Shown here one piece after another: positions 24,279 to 32,933 of a DNA stretch of 46,050 bases (within the stretch, counting starts at the first letter, position 1; every line of letters starts with the position of its first letter). Under the pieces are notes generated by a model, which worked only from the letters and a program-made list of their open reading frames with translations, was not told the origin of the DNA and ran no database searches. The stretch covers positions 3,801 through 49,850 of the forward strand of contig JAOADM010000003.1 in the NCBI GenBank assembly GCA_026417315.1, read 5' to 3'. Origin of the DNA: Limisphaera sp. (GTDB lineage: Bacteria > Verrucomicrobiota > Verrucomicrobiia > Limisphaerales > Limisphaeraceae). The position numbers and the translations under genes were made by a program.

Positions 24279-24680
24279 GAGCGGTTGCGATGCGATGACC
24301 TCGACGGAACGGCGAGTGCTCGCGGGTCTGCTGCTGGTCTTCCCCGGAGAGTGGTACGTCCGGCCCCTGTCGCTCCGGAGCGGCCGGCGATCCGTTGCGT
24401 CGGGTGCGAGCATTCAGCCGCAAGGGAGTCCTCACGGCACGGGAGTTTGGTGCCATCCAGGTCTGGCCGGCCGCGTTGCCCGGCAGGCCCACGCACTGGG
24501 GCCGGCGGCGATGCACGGTTCTGCGGGCGATTCACCCCCATGACCCGGAGACCAGCGGGTGGTGCGGAGGATTTGAAAAATCGCATTTCAACGACCTCGG
24601 CGCGATGCTCTTTGAGCCAAATCGCACGTGCATGGCCCGGGGATCCCGGGGACAGGGCTGGAACGTGATCATCAACAGGT
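24279..24680. other. Gap between the FmdB-like gene and acr3
   Basis: 402 nt. Open frames on the minus strand show no family resemblance, and no arsenate reductase (arsC) is detectable. I see no clear promoter or terminator. Confidence 0.4.
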
Positions 24681-24881
24681 TCATCCGGCCCGGCGGCGGT
24701 GCCCGCTGGGGCTCGTGTCCCGCTGGCCCGCCACCAAGCACATGAAGGCGGAAGCGCGGATCGTCCGCTGCGCCCCGGAACGCGGCTCACAAGGTCCGAA
24801 ACCTTCGTTCTGGTCGGTCCGCATAGCCTGCGCTTCGAAGTGCTGACCACAAGCCTGACACGGGTACTCGTACGTTTGCAT
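24681..24881 (-). CDS. Truncated FmdB-like zinc-ribbon protein
   Basis: 66 residues. The N-terminus MQTYEYPCQACGQHFEAQ matches the FmdB regulatory-protein family (usual form PxYEYxCxxCGHxFE). The second CxxC knuckle that should complete the zinc ribbon is replaced by FGPCEPRSG, with one cysteine, and the tail is low-complexity basic sequence. It may be a decayed gene or a short divergent version. It sits 25 nt after arsR on the same strand. Small FmdB-like proteins do occur in some ars clusters; a role here is guesswork. Confidence 0.5.
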   Translation of the reverse strand: MQTYEYPCQACGQHFEAQAMRTDQNEGFGPCEPRSGAQRTIRASAFMCLVAGQRDTSPSGHRRRAG

Positions 24882-24906
24882 GCGCTCTTTTCGCCTTCAA
24901 ACAGGT

Positions 24907-25299
24907 TCAGGCCGACCGAGTGGTTTTGAAAGCCGGGCGGGGTGCCGCAGTGGCAAACACCTGCCCGATCCACTTGCAGGAGCGATGTCGCTCCTGCAGA
25001 CGGCGCAAATCCTTGCGCAAAACCGGTTGGGTTTCGGCACATTCCTCCAGGCAGCGCAGATGGGCGGCCAGCTCGGGCGGCGCATGTGAAGGCAACGCAT
25101 AAATCATCCACTGGCGGTGCCGCCGCGCTTCCACCATGCCCTTCTGACGCAGATAGGCCAGGTGTTTGCTGACAACGACCTGGGGCAGGCCGAGGATGTC
25201 CTGGATGTGACAGACACAGAGCGGCCCGTGGGTCAGCAAATGCACGATCCGCAGCCGGGTCGGATCGCACAGGCACCGATAGATCTGCGCCAGCTGCAT
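24907..25299 (-). CDS. arsR: ArsR/SmtB-family metalloregulator
   Basis: 130 residues from ATG 25299 (MQLAQIYRCLCDPTRLRIVHLL). The winged helix is clear: CHIQDILGLPQVVVSKHLAYLRQKGMVEARR, then WMIYAL. The Cys pair in PLCVCHIQD corresponds to the arsenite site of E. coli ArsR (ELCVCDL). Further cysteines (Cys in RCLCDPT, RCLEECAET) could give the third thiol. As(III) binding would release the repressor from the ars promoter. The -10 box of a consensus promoter ends 13 nt from this ATG, so the mRNA should be almost leaderless. It heads arsR-FmdB-like-acr3. Confidence 0.92.
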   Translation of the reverse strand: MQLAQIYRCLCDPTRLRIVHLLTHGPLCVCHIQDILGLPQVVVSKHLAYLRQKGMVEARRHRQWMIYALPSHAPPELAAHLRCLEECAETQPVLRKDLRRLQERHRSCKWIGQVFATAAPRPAFKTTRSA

Positions 25300-25312
25300 A
25301 TAACCAGGCAAG

Positions 25313-25359
25313 CATATACGCCCATGAGGATTCGGCGTCAACAGAACGTTTGACCGTTC
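25313..25359 (-). promoter_or_regulatory. arsR promoter and possible operator
   Basis: Minus strand: -35 TTGACG (25341-25336), 17-nt spacer, -10 TATATG (25318-25313). A perfect inverted repeat GAACG-N6-CGTTC (25344-25359) ends just upstream of the -35 box. TATATGC is repeated directly at 25318-25312 and 25302-25296, the second copy spanning the start codon. Either could be the ArsR operator. Confidence 0.6.
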
Positions 25360-26113
25360 CGAGCAATCTTTGAAAGCGCCGCTCAGACCGTCCGGATACC
25401 GAGGACGATTGCAGGTCGATCCGGCAATCCGTTCCATGTGCACGAGCTCACATTTGTCATGGGCCGCGGTGGCTGCGGGCGAGGTCCCAACCTTGTTGAG
25501 CCTCAGGCAGATGACCGACGTTGCCGGCTGTACTCAGCGGGCGATCCGGCACCTGTTCAGCCGCCGCCCCGGGAACGGGGCGATCGTCCGTGGAAGACTT
25601 CCTGCCGACTTCTGTCGGTGGTTCGGGCTTTCAGGGTGGCCGCCGCCATTTGGCGGCGGGCCGGGGAACCCAACATGGACCCAGGGCCGCGGATCGCAAC
25701 CACCGCGGTGAGGCGTTGAGCCTGGGGACGATCCGCCGGCCCCCGAGGGAGAGTCTTTGTTGAGGTCGGCCGGTTCCCGTTGGCGGCCAGCTTGTTGAGA
25801 CTGCGCTCCTACCTCTGAAGGCGTTGGGAGACCCGTATGATCGGTTCGTGGCCTTCACGGGTTGCGGCCCTCACGACCCAACGGGAATTGCCCAAGGCGG
25901 AGCGCGGCTATTGCCACGGCTCTGCTGTCAACAGGGCACCCGGTTGCCGCCCGGCCGCGAGCCGCCGAAATCGAATCCCCGAATTCCTGAAAAGGAGAAC
26001 CTTCCCCATAAGCGCCGGTGCAAGTTGTGGCTGTGGCGCGGCGGTTTTCCGAACAAACAGGTTGTTCCACAGCCTGCTTGGCGTCAGCATACCCCGGAAT
26101 CGAAAGGAAACCT
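25360..26113. other. Gene-free region with a GC-rich hairpin
   Basis: About 750 nt between the divergent arsR and the small membrane protein. It holds a perfect CCGCCGCC-ATTT-GGCGGCGG hairpin (25640-25659) without a T-tract. No gene or tRNA is recognisable. AAGGAAA near 26105 belongs to the next gene. Confidence 0.4.
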
Positions 26114-26434
26114 ATGGACCAGGAAACTCTCGGACAGGTTGGCGGGTGGGTTGGGGGCCTCCTTGGCGGGGTCATCGGCGTTCTGGGTGGAGTGATTGGC
26201 ACGTATTATGCCCTCAAGAGAACACAGGGCCCGCGCGAACGGGCTCTCGTGGTGCGCGCCAGTATTGTGTGTTGGATGGGCGTCTGTCTCTTTGCGCTCG
26301 GCATGTGGTTTTTGCCGACGCCCTACAAGTCTGCACTGATCGGCGGTTATGTCGTCGCCCTGTTGCTAGCCGTGCGCCATTGGAACAGACGCCAGGCAGC
26401 CATTCGAGCAGCCGAAGCAAACCGCGGCGCCTGA
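26114..26434 (+). CDS. Small conserved membrane protein, unknown function
   Basis: 106 residues from ATG 26114, chosen because AAGGAAA lies at the right distance; upstream in-frame codons are not protein-like. The N-terminus is glycine-rich (GQVGGWVGGLLGGVIGVLGGVIGTYY) and forms the first span. TKR-like LKRTQGPRERALVVRASIVCWMGV leads into a second span, and a third (SALIGGYVVALLLAVRHW) ends at NRRQAAIRAAE. Short proteins of this pattern (Gly-rich span, NGPRERxxxVR motif, HWNRRQ end) recur in Verrucomicrobiota and Planctomycetota. No function is known to me. Confidence 0.8.
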   Translation: MDQETLGQVGGWVGGLLGGVIGVLGGVIGTYYALKRTQGPRERALVVRASIVCWMGVCLFALGMWFLPTPYKSALIGGYVVALLLAVRHWNRRQAAIRAAEANRGA

Positions 26435-26941
26435 GCATGCGCTGCCACGAACGCGGGGGGCGGAGCGGGTGCCACCTTTGACTATCGGGTGGCAGGTCGT
26501 CGGCGCCGGGTCGTGGGGTGGGGCGTTTGGAGTTCTGTGCGGATGCCGGTCCGGGGAAAATCCTTGATACCGGGCCACAACGGCCCTCGGGTTCGCTCAA
26601 GTCGTCGAGGGACGGAATGCCGCGCGCACGCAAGTCCATCCGGAAGGGGAGCGTGCCCACTCTGCCGCCGGCGCCGTCCGAGCTGAAAGTGTATGCCGCG
26701 ACGCGCGCCCACGTTCCCGACAAACCCGTGCCGGGCCGGTCCGGCCTGGCGCCGGTGCGCGGCTGCGCAACAGCTTGCGGACACTGTTGGAAAAAGGTCC
26801 GGCAGCCTCCTCACTGCGCGAGCCGGCACAGCTGCTGACAGAGGCGATGCATTGCACGGGCACGGCCCAACCGCCGCTCGATCTGGAGCGGAGAAGCGGG
26901 ACGGCGGTTCGCTCCACTGATCTGGCCAGCCATCGTTCGCC
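26435..26941. other. Gene-free convergent intergenic region
   Basis: About 500 nt between convergent genes. A perfect GCCACC (26471-26476)/GGTGGC (26488-26493) stem lies 37 nt after the upstream stop, without a T-tract. Minus-strand frames between 26480 and 26720 have a vaguely protein-like composition, but I cannot name a family and do not call a gene. Confidence 0.4.
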
Positions 26942-27343
26942 TCATCTCTTACGATAATGAAGCCAAAGCCGAACGCACAACACACCGAACAGTGAGCAGA
27001 GGGCAGCCTGGCCTCCCAGCACTAGCCACAACAGGCGCACCTCCGGCAGGAACTCGCGCAGGCGTACCAACTGCCAAAGACTATAACCGCAGCCAGCGAT
27101 CGCCAGCAGGGCTCCGGAGCCAAAGATCATGGCGGCCAGCCTCCGACGAACGGGCTCTGGACACTGCATGAAACCGAAGACGACCAGGCCGCTGACGATA
27201 CTGAGTACGGCAACCACGGCGATCCGACGCCAATCGGCGGAAAAGTAAGCCGGGCCTTCCGAGATGAAAACCCAGTCATACAGAGCCCATGCAGCTGCTG
27301 CTGCGATGACCAACCAACCGAGGATGAGCCTGGAACGTCGCAC
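26942..27343 (-). CDS. Four-span membrane protein, unknown function
   Basis: 133 residues from GTG 27343. Predicted spans at about residues 6-25, 41-60, 70-92 and 104-128, with positively charged ends (MRRSR, VRRR, LHYRKR). No motif is recognised. Base composition is less GC-rich than the core genes around it. It is the last of a series of small minus-strand genes from 29190 down to 26942, whose products are all predicted to be envelope-located. Confidence 0.65.
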   Translation of the reverse strand: MRRSRLILGWLVIAAAAAWALYDWVFISEGPAYFSADWRRIAVVAVLSIVSGLVVFGFMQCPEPVRRRLAAMIFGSGALLAIAGCGYSLWQLVRLREFLPEVRLLWLVLGGQAALCSLFGVLCVRLWLHYRKR

Positions 27344-27492
27344 GGCGTATGATCCAGTCGGACGGGGAGGTCAGGCACAGGGCCGTGAACGCGAAGCCAC
27401 CTGTGATCCGATGCAGGAGATGCGCAAAGTCGCGACACTACAAGCCTGAGCCGCTCTTGTTTGCACCGGTTGCATCGGCCAGCGTCGACGGT

Positions 27493-27771
27493 TCAATCCG
27501 TTTCGATCGCGAGAACCAACCCGTTGGTATCGAAGTAAACGCGGGCCTCGGTCAGGGGCGGCCACTTGCCATAGTCCCACACCCTTGTGCCGTTCGTCCG
27601 CTCGATTACGCGAACGGGTTCTCCGAGCAAACGGCGAACTTCCATTTGGGACATTCCCACTCGAACAGGCCGTAGCCGTCGCTCGCTCCACCCCATGGCA
27701 CAAATGCCAAGGCCAATGTAGAGCAGAAGGGCCACAAGCACTCCCTCAGCAATTTTCCCGGCGATGTTCAT
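27493..27771 (-). CDS. Membrane-anchored BamE/SmpA-like protein
   Basis: 92 residues from ATG 27771; GTG 27786 is an alternative five codons earlier. One N-terminal span (about 8-30) is followed by the BamE-like fold: VRVGMSQMEVRRLLGEPVRV, then NGTRVWDYG and VYFDTNGLVLAIE. The GMSxxEVxxLLGxP box is the hallmark of the SmpA/OmlA/BamE superfamily, a small beta-lactamase-inhibitor-like fold. It has no lipobox, so it is anchored by its N-terminal helix and is not a classical BamE lipoprotein. Its partner is unknown. Confidence 0.8.
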   Translation of the reverse strand: MNIAGKIAEGVLVALLLYIGLGICAMGWSERRLRPVRVGMSQMEVRRLLGEPVRVIERTNGTRVWDYGKWPPLTEARVYFDTNGLVLAIETD

Positions 27772-27786
27772 CAACCCATCATCCAC

Positions 27787-28225
27787 GCTCGACCACCCGG
27801 CGCGCGGGCCGCCTGCAGGATCAACAAAGCTGCTGGCGAATTCGATCTCGCCCCTCCGTTAGGCGGCATGATGGACCCAATGGGTGTTATCTCTCCTTAA
27901 CGGATTGCCAATAGCATATTCCGTCGCGCCCGTACTGCCCTTTCCATGATTGGCTGGTCCAGTTGTCCCACCGGCCCCCCTAACTCCTGGGGGACCCACT
28001 GGCTCGATCTGATAACGGTTCCCCAAAAGCCAAATAATTCCGCCGCAATCGCGGCGCCTCAGATGACACGGCGAACGAACGCTTTCAAATCGGATCTACG
28101 TGCGATGGCTTCCACGTGTGCGAAACGGCCTTGTCATCCGGCTCCCCGGCGCCCCAACAAGGACCTCCGGTTCGCAAGCGGGGCGCGAGGCCGGTACGCG
28201 GTCATGTTTGGACCGCTTGAGGTTT
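27787..28225. other. Gene-free region with small hairpins
   Basis: About 440 nt of noticeably lower GC. CGCCGC-AATC-GCGGCG (28041-28056) is followed, on the minus strand, by an AT-rich stretch and could terminate the two-gene unit upstream of it. A CCCCC...GGGGG stem lies near 27977-27995. No gene is recognised. Confidence 0.4.
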
Positions 28226-28714
28226 TCATTCTGGTAGCGCCGCGACAATCCAAAAAGTGGTGGCGGCAACGAAGCACGGGCCGACCAATGTCGGAGCGGA
28301 TGCTGCCTTTGCCGTGTTGCTGGTGCTCATGGCGACTCGGGCTGATGCTCCGAGGGTCGGAGCCGTGGCGAGCATGGCCGGCTCGAGCGAAAGATTCGAG
28401 AGCCTCTTCGAGCCCGTGGACAGACCGGAGGACATCAACCCCGTCCAAGCGCAGAATGGGACGAGGACGTTGAACATCTCCCAGGAGCGCCAGGGAACGC
28501 GCCTCCGGAGGAGAGCCGCCACTGGCGATGTGTCCACCGCTCCCAGAGCGGCGTAGATCGCGCAGGCGACCAGACATGACGGAATTTTGCTCGTGACGCG
28601 GATTGGGAGCAATCGCGTCCCGAGCCCGGCAGGTTCGCGCAGGGGAGGGGACGTCTGCAGGCGGATTGCCCCCCGTGCGGTCTGCTGCGAAGCGCGGTTC
28701 CCAGGGGCCATCAT
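28226..28714 (-). CDS. Small membrane protein, second gene of a coupled pair, unknown function
   Basis: 162 residues from ATG 28714. The start overlaps the second stop of the preceding gene as ATGA, which argues that both are real genes. After a polar N-terminus of about 48 residues there are hydrophobic segments: CLVACAIYAALGAV, FNVLVPFCAWTGLMSSG, MLATAPTLGASARVAM and GPCFVAATTFWIVAALP. A conserved-looking SKRLSNLSLEP block separates spans two and three. I recall similar short proteins with a KSLSNLxEP block in this phylum, but cannot assign a function. The long hydrophilic N-terminus might mean the true start lies further in. Confidence 0.55.
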   Translation of the reverse strand: MMAPGNRASQQTARGAIRLQTSPPLREPAGLGTRLLPIRVTSKIPSCLVACAIYAALGAVDTSPVAALLRRRVPWRSWEMFNVLVPFCAWTGLMSSGLSTGSKRLSNLSLEPAMLATAPTLGASARVAMSTSNTAKAASAPTLVGPCFVAATTFWIVAALPE

Positions 28715-29190
28715 CGTTTCTCCTGCATGGCTGCGAGAATGTCGCTCGTGTCCCGCATACCCAGGATCCCGATCATGTTCGCGCCGTTTGGTCGGCCCAT
28801 GAGCTGGGCGGCCACACCCGTGTCGGTGGCTGCTCAGACTCGCCGTGGCAGGCCCTGCATGGTGCTGGCATCGGCGATTCCCGGTGCACCGAAGCCCTCC
28901 GTCATGACTGCGCCGACGCGCTCGAAGGGTGCACCTGTTATGTGGGCGTGAGCGCGACTGCTGTCGCGCTTGATAGCCCAACGAGCCGGCACCTCGGGAA
29001 AAACGGCGTTCGTCGGTATGGGCTGTTCATCCTTCGCAACCTCCGAGGTGATATACCCGGTCAAATCTCCCGAACGCGAGCCACCGGATGCCAGAACAGT
29101 GGCAGACAGAGCCGCAGTGAGAAAGGACGTCCATATGGCAGGCCGACCCTTGATCAACGGGCTGCGTGGTTCTGACTCTGTGGACATCAT
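28711..29190 (-). pseudogene. Exported-type protein gene interrupted by an in-frame TGA
   Basis: From ATG 29190 the frame encodes 118 residues and hits TGA at 28836-28834. The same frame then runs 40 more codons, through the convincing sequence GVAAQLMGRPNGANMIG and RDTSDILAAMQEKR, to a second TGA at 28713-28711. That second stop overlaps the next gene's ATG (ATGA). The coupling geometry and protein-like tail imply that the original product was about 159 residues. The N-terminus has a hydrophobic span with ATVLASGGS, a lipobox look-alike in which Gly stands where Cys is expected. Nonsense mutation, sequencing error or TGA recoding are the options; decay is the simplest. Function unknown. Confidence 0.6.
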
Positions 29191-29999
29191 GGAGTTTTCG
29201 CGGGATCGTGCGAGGTCCGGAGCCTTGCCTGGCAGCCAATCAGGCTGGTGAACCAACACGGGAAATCGTCCTGCAAGTCAACCGGACGCTTCGCAGCCGC
29301 GTCGGCGCGTCGGTGTTCGTCAATTGCCACTGGGGCCGGGGCCAAGGTGGGTGGAGTTCGATATGCAATGGGGGATGGAATTCCACCCATCTGGTTAGCG
29401 CGTGCATTGGATCAGCAGTTGATTGAGTGGCTGGAGCCGTTGGACCCCGCATCGGGTGCCCATCCGGGCCTTGGCTTTGGCTGCGGCAGTGGATTTCCAG
29501 CTCAAGGCTCTTTTGCACAGTCCTCGAGCCGGGCTTGATGACCGGCGCTCGGCGACTTGGGGCAGTGCGCGGCCGGGCCGGGATTTGGCCTCCGGCATCG
29601 GTGCTTTGGGGACTGCACAAACCGGCAGCCGAACAGGGCCTGAAACTCGCTGGGCCGCAGCCGGCGCAGGGGGCAGATGTGCAGGGCTTGGCAGACCGAC
29701 CTGGCTTCCGGTGTCCTACATCGGCCGCATAGGCTGAAGGAATGCCTCAAGGTGGGTGTTGCTGAAGGCGCGTGATGTCCGGGCCATGGCCCAACGCTTC
29801 AGCATCCAGGGTCCATGAGCGAAAGAATTCTGCCGCAGCCTTTCGAGACCCCCGTCGCTGTCATTCGTCAGGCTGTTATTCGCTGGGGCAACACGCCAGT
29901 GGGGTGTCCCATCGGTCATCCCGGACAGCGCCCAGGGAACTCGTTTTCCCAAGATGGACGGCGCCTGAAAGGGCGGTAGCTGGTGACGTGCCATCATCA
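29191..29999. other. Gene-poor accessory stretch
   Basis: About 810 nt without a recognisable gene. A minus-strand frame ending near 29716 reads GGLERLRQNSFAHG...LEAFLQPMRPM and is mildly protein-like, but no family is recognised and the frame is short. It may be a gene remnant. Confidence 0.4.
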
Positions 30000-30870
30000 A
30001 GGCCGGAGTGCCGTATCGAGTTCCGCCCCTTCAGGGCGGGTTGACCGGACGGGTCCGGTCACCCAGAGCGTTGCCCTGGGCTGGCGGATTGCCGCCCCGT
30101 TGGGATGGACACATGGCGCGCAAAAGGTCCATCCAATCCATCGGCCCCGGGCAGAACTCCCGAGGAAATGGATCCGCCCGAGACCCAGCGCGCCCTAAAA
30201 GGCCGTCACGCGAGGGCACCCGGTCGCCAGGACCGGGTGTGTCACGGCGAATTGCACCCTTTCAGGGCGGGGTTGGATCCGGTCACTCAAGGCGTCGCTC
30301 CGGGCTTTCGAATTTTCGCCCCGTTGGGGTGGCCCCACAACGCGCCAAAGGCGCAAACCGCTCATCCGGTATCGGGGCAATCCGGTTCCTCACGGCCCGG
30401 CCCTCGGTTGACAAGTCCCGAACCGGACTGCAGAGAAACGCGACCAGCCGAAGAGTACAGCGAACCGTGTCAGACTCGGGGCAACCCACCGGCAACGGGG
30501 CGCGCCGAGGTTGCTTCCATCCATCAACGCGGAGCAACGCCCCGGGAACTCGGCCCCCGAAACCGGCTCCGCCTCGAAAGGGCACAACCCGAGAACGCGC
30601 ATCGCACGGGCCGGACGTGCCCGCACCGGATTCGGCCCCTCCAAGGGTGTGGTCGATGTCGGGTGGGCTGCCTGCCCAAGGCGTTGCGCTGCGCTGGTGG
30701 ATTCCCGCCCCGGTGGGGCGGACCCACGACGCACAGAAGGCGCGGCCATCATCCCATCTTGGGCGATTCAGTTTTGTTCGGGGCAGTGGCACGGGCTGAT
30801 GACTGCGCCCCCCGTTGGGGCAAGTCCACGGCGCGCCGAAGATGGGAGACGTTCCCGATCCTTGATGCGT
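30000..30870. repeat. Cluster of hairpin-rich dispersed repeat units
   Basis: Three full units and one partial unit follow one another: cores at about 30021-30118, 30246-30354, 30628-30745 and 30803-30845. Each core has the order: CCCTTCAGGG-like hairpin, CCCAGGGC-GTT-GCCCTGGG-like hairpin, GGCTGG-GGAT, then a CCCCGTTGGGG hairpin and a GCGC-AAAGG-CGC tail. The first unit has perfect stems at 30023-30028/30034-30039 (6 bp) and 30043-30050/30053-30060 (8 bp); the second at 30342-30346/30350-30354. The segment 30533-30740 is homologous to 6803-7005. Both strands have long open frames here, a side effect of composition; no protein family is seen. Confidence 0.65.
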
Positions 30871-31327
30871 TGCACGGAAATGATTCTGCGGCTGGACGGG
30901 GAGGATCGATGCTTGCAGCCCTGGCTCAGTCAGGGTCTCCCTCACCGCAGATCCGCCCTGTGACGCGTTTCGGGTTTGAAAGCCGCGGTGAGCTTTCTGG
31001 AGTTTCGGGTGTCATCGGGGGGAGAACGGAGGGAAAACTGCATTTCCCTTGGGATGCTTGAAGCCGGTGCTCGAAAACTGCACTTCTGCCCGGGTCGTCT
31101 CGGCAATGGCCCCTTTCGGGTCATACAGGATCTGGGGAGGCGCCGGTTCCCACGGCACAAACGGAGAGGAACGAACGTGTCCGTGAAAGAGGTTCCTCCA
31201 TGAGCAACCGGGTCGGTCTTTGATCATTTCGCTCACCACTCACAATCCAAACAAGCCGGCCCCCTTTCGGTGGATTCATCAGCGCCTTGCGCGGAGGCAG
31301 AGGAGCGGCATCTTGGGGAGGAGGCTT
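30871..31327. other. Leader region of the macrodomain gene
   Basis: About 460 nt between the repeat cluster and the macrodomain gene. It holds no recognised gene; GGGGAGGAGG just before 31328 is a strong ribosome-binding site. Confidence 0.45.
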
Positions 31328-31870
31328 ATGACGTTCGAAGCGGTTTTGCCACGGTTGGAACTGGTTGTGGGGGACATTACACAGCAGGCCGTGGATGCCA
31401 TCGTCAACGCGGCCAACGAGTCGCTGCTGGGCGGCGGCGGTGTCGATGGGGCGATTCATCGGGCAGCAGGTCCGGAGTTGCTCGAGGAATGTCGGAAGCT
31501 GGGCGGTTGTCCCACGGGACAGGCCAAAATCACGCGCGGCTACCGGTTGCCAGCCCGTTATGTGATTCACGCGGTCGGACCGGTGTGGCGCGGCGGCCAA
31601 CACGGGGAGGCCGAGTTACTGGCAAGTTGTTATCGGCATGCACTGGAGTTGGCGGTGAAGCATGGTTGTCGGACGGTGGCGTTTCCCGCCATCAGCACGG
31701 GGGCGTACCGATTTCCCATGGACCGTGCCGCGCGGATTGCGCTGACCGAGATTCTTGGCTTTCTACTTCGCGAACCGTCGCTGGAAAAAGTGCGCGTGGT
31801 GTTGTTCAGTCCGGAGGCGTTGCAGACGTATCAAGCGGTTTTGAAAGAGTTGGTGAGAACGGCGCCGTGA
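31328..31870 (+). CDS. Macrodomain ADP-ribose hydrolase (YmdB-like)
   Basis: 180 residues from ATG 31328; GGAGGAGG four to five nt upstream fixes the start. The ADP-ribose pocket is visible: [18 protein letters not shown], then [16 protein letters not shown] (phosphate loop), YVIHAVGP, and [13 protein letters not shown]. The NAAN asparagine and GGGGVD aspartate are those used by O-acetyl-ADP-ribose/mono-ADP-ribose hydrolases of the YmdB group. It acts in the cytoplasm; here it may reverse ADP-ribosylation or clear O-acetyl-ADP-ribose. Its 3' end overlaps the tail of the convergent hydrolase gene by 65 nt. Confidence 0.93.
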   Translation: MTFEAVLPRLELVVGDITQQAVDAIVNAANESLLGGGGVDGAIHRAAGPELLEECRKLGGCPTGQAKITRGYRLPARYVIHAVGPVWRGGQHGEAELLASCYRHALELAVKHGCRTVAFPAISTGAYRFPMDRAARIALTEILGFLLREPSLEKVRVVLFSPEALQTYQAVLKELVRTAP

Positions 31871-32909
31871 AGTTCACGACCGTTGCCGGCCCGAGCCACT
31901 GGGTGGTCCGGAGCGATGCGTGGTCGATGACATCGCTCGTCGCGGCACGTGGGAAAGACTTTCTTCGTCGGGCCTCGAGCGCGGGAGGGCCCATGTGGCG
32001 GTCAAACCAATCCGCCAAGGCGCGAACGTCCCACGGCAGGGTCCACCATCCGTGACGTCCGCCGGGTTTGACGCGAACTTCCACGTGGCCTCCGAGTCGT
32101 CGGGCGGCCTCCTGAAACCGCAGCGACTGTTCCAGCGGGACCAAAGTGTCGGCGTCCCCGTGGAGGATCAGGATGGGCGGCAGGTGCGGATGCACATGGT
32201 AGATGGGCGAGACGTTTCGACCGATGACCCGCCATTGAGCCAGGTTGGTGGCCTGAGGTCCGAAGGCGCGGACGAAACTGCGGGGCGGCCCGCCGTCGCC
32301 GGCGTTCTCCGTGGAGGCGCCCAGATTCAAGAGATCCGTTACGGGAAAGAATACTGCTGCGGCCCGCACCAGGCCGGCAGGCGCGTCTCCTTCGGGGGTT
32401 CCCTGAGTTTCGCCCGGACATGCGCCGGTGGCGAGCATCAGGGCCAAATGCCCTCCGGAGCTGCCGCCAGTGACGCCCAGGCTCTGGGGATCCACTCCGT
32501 ATTCGGACGCATGTTGGTGGACGTGCCGTGCCGCACGGCACACGTCCTCGACGATTTCCATGACGGTGGCTTCGGGCTGGGACACGTGATAGATGGCGAA
32601 CACCGTGTAGCCGCGTCGCAGCAGCGGAGCCACCAGCCACGGGCGGAAACTGCCCGGGCGCGATTTCCAGCTGCCGCTCATCATGAGCAACACGCCCCGG
32701 CCGTTCGGCGAGGCCGGGAAGGCGACGTCCATGGTCAACGGCCGGCCGTGGCGTTCTCCATAAACCAAACCGCGCAAGCAGCGCGTGGGCGGGTGGAAGT
32801 ACAGGACCACCAAGCCGGTGAGGCTGACGGCGCAGGCCAGAAGAAAGAGAAGGACCTGCAGCGCGATCCGGAACCAACGATCAAGTTTCATGCGCGTCCC
32901 GGGGGCCAT
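31806..32909 (-). CDS. Membrane-anchored alpha/beta hydrolase (esterase/lipase-like)
   Basis: 367 residues from ATG 32909; ATG 32891 (MKLDRWF) is equally plausible. One N-terminal span (about residues 13-36) anchors it. The catalytic Ser is in [13 protein letters not shown], the Asp region is [11 protein letters not shown], and the His is in GGRHGWW, so the triad is complete. The fold resembles the BD-FAE/alpha-beta hydrolase-3 group that deacylates small or carbohydrate esters. The last ~60 residues (after RHMGPPA) are not conserved, and their codons overlap the macrodomain gene on the other strand. It is third in the hisD string, 24 nt after the LolA-like/C45-like gene. Confidence 0.85.
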   Translation of the reverse strand: MAPGTRMKLDRWFRIALQVLLFLLACAVSLTGLVVLYFHPPTRCLRGLVYGERHGRPLTMDVAFPASPNGRGVLLMMSGSWKSRPGSFRPWLVAPLLRRGYTVFAIYHVSQPEATVMEIVEDVCRAARHVHQHASEYGVDPQSLGVTGGSSGGHLALMLATGACPGETQGTPEGDAPAGLVRAAAVFFPVTDLLNLGASTENAGDGGPPRSFVRAFGPQATNLAQWRVIGRNVSPIYHVHPHLPPILILHGDADTLVPLEQSLRFQEAARRLGGHVEVRVKPGGRHGWWTLPWDVRALADWFDRHMGPPALEARRRKSFPRAATSDVIDHASLRTTQWLGPATVVNFTAPFSPTLSKPLDTSATPPD

Positions 32910-32933
32910 CGATTCGGGTCTTGCGGGCGGGAA

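Noticed and set aside
26214-26985. Minus-strand frames with slightly protein-like composition
   Set aside because: They overlap the convincing small membrane protein gene in part and show no family or start signal.
28834-28836. Selenocysteine codon
   Set aside because: No obvious SECIS-like hairpin was recognised just downstream, no selenoprotein family fits, and nonsense decay is simpler; kept only as a test in the finding.
30008-30799. 264-codon plus-strand open frame across the repeat cluster
   Set aside because: Its Arg/Pro/Gly-rich product tracks the nucleotide repeat units, other frames are open too, and no protein family is recognisable.
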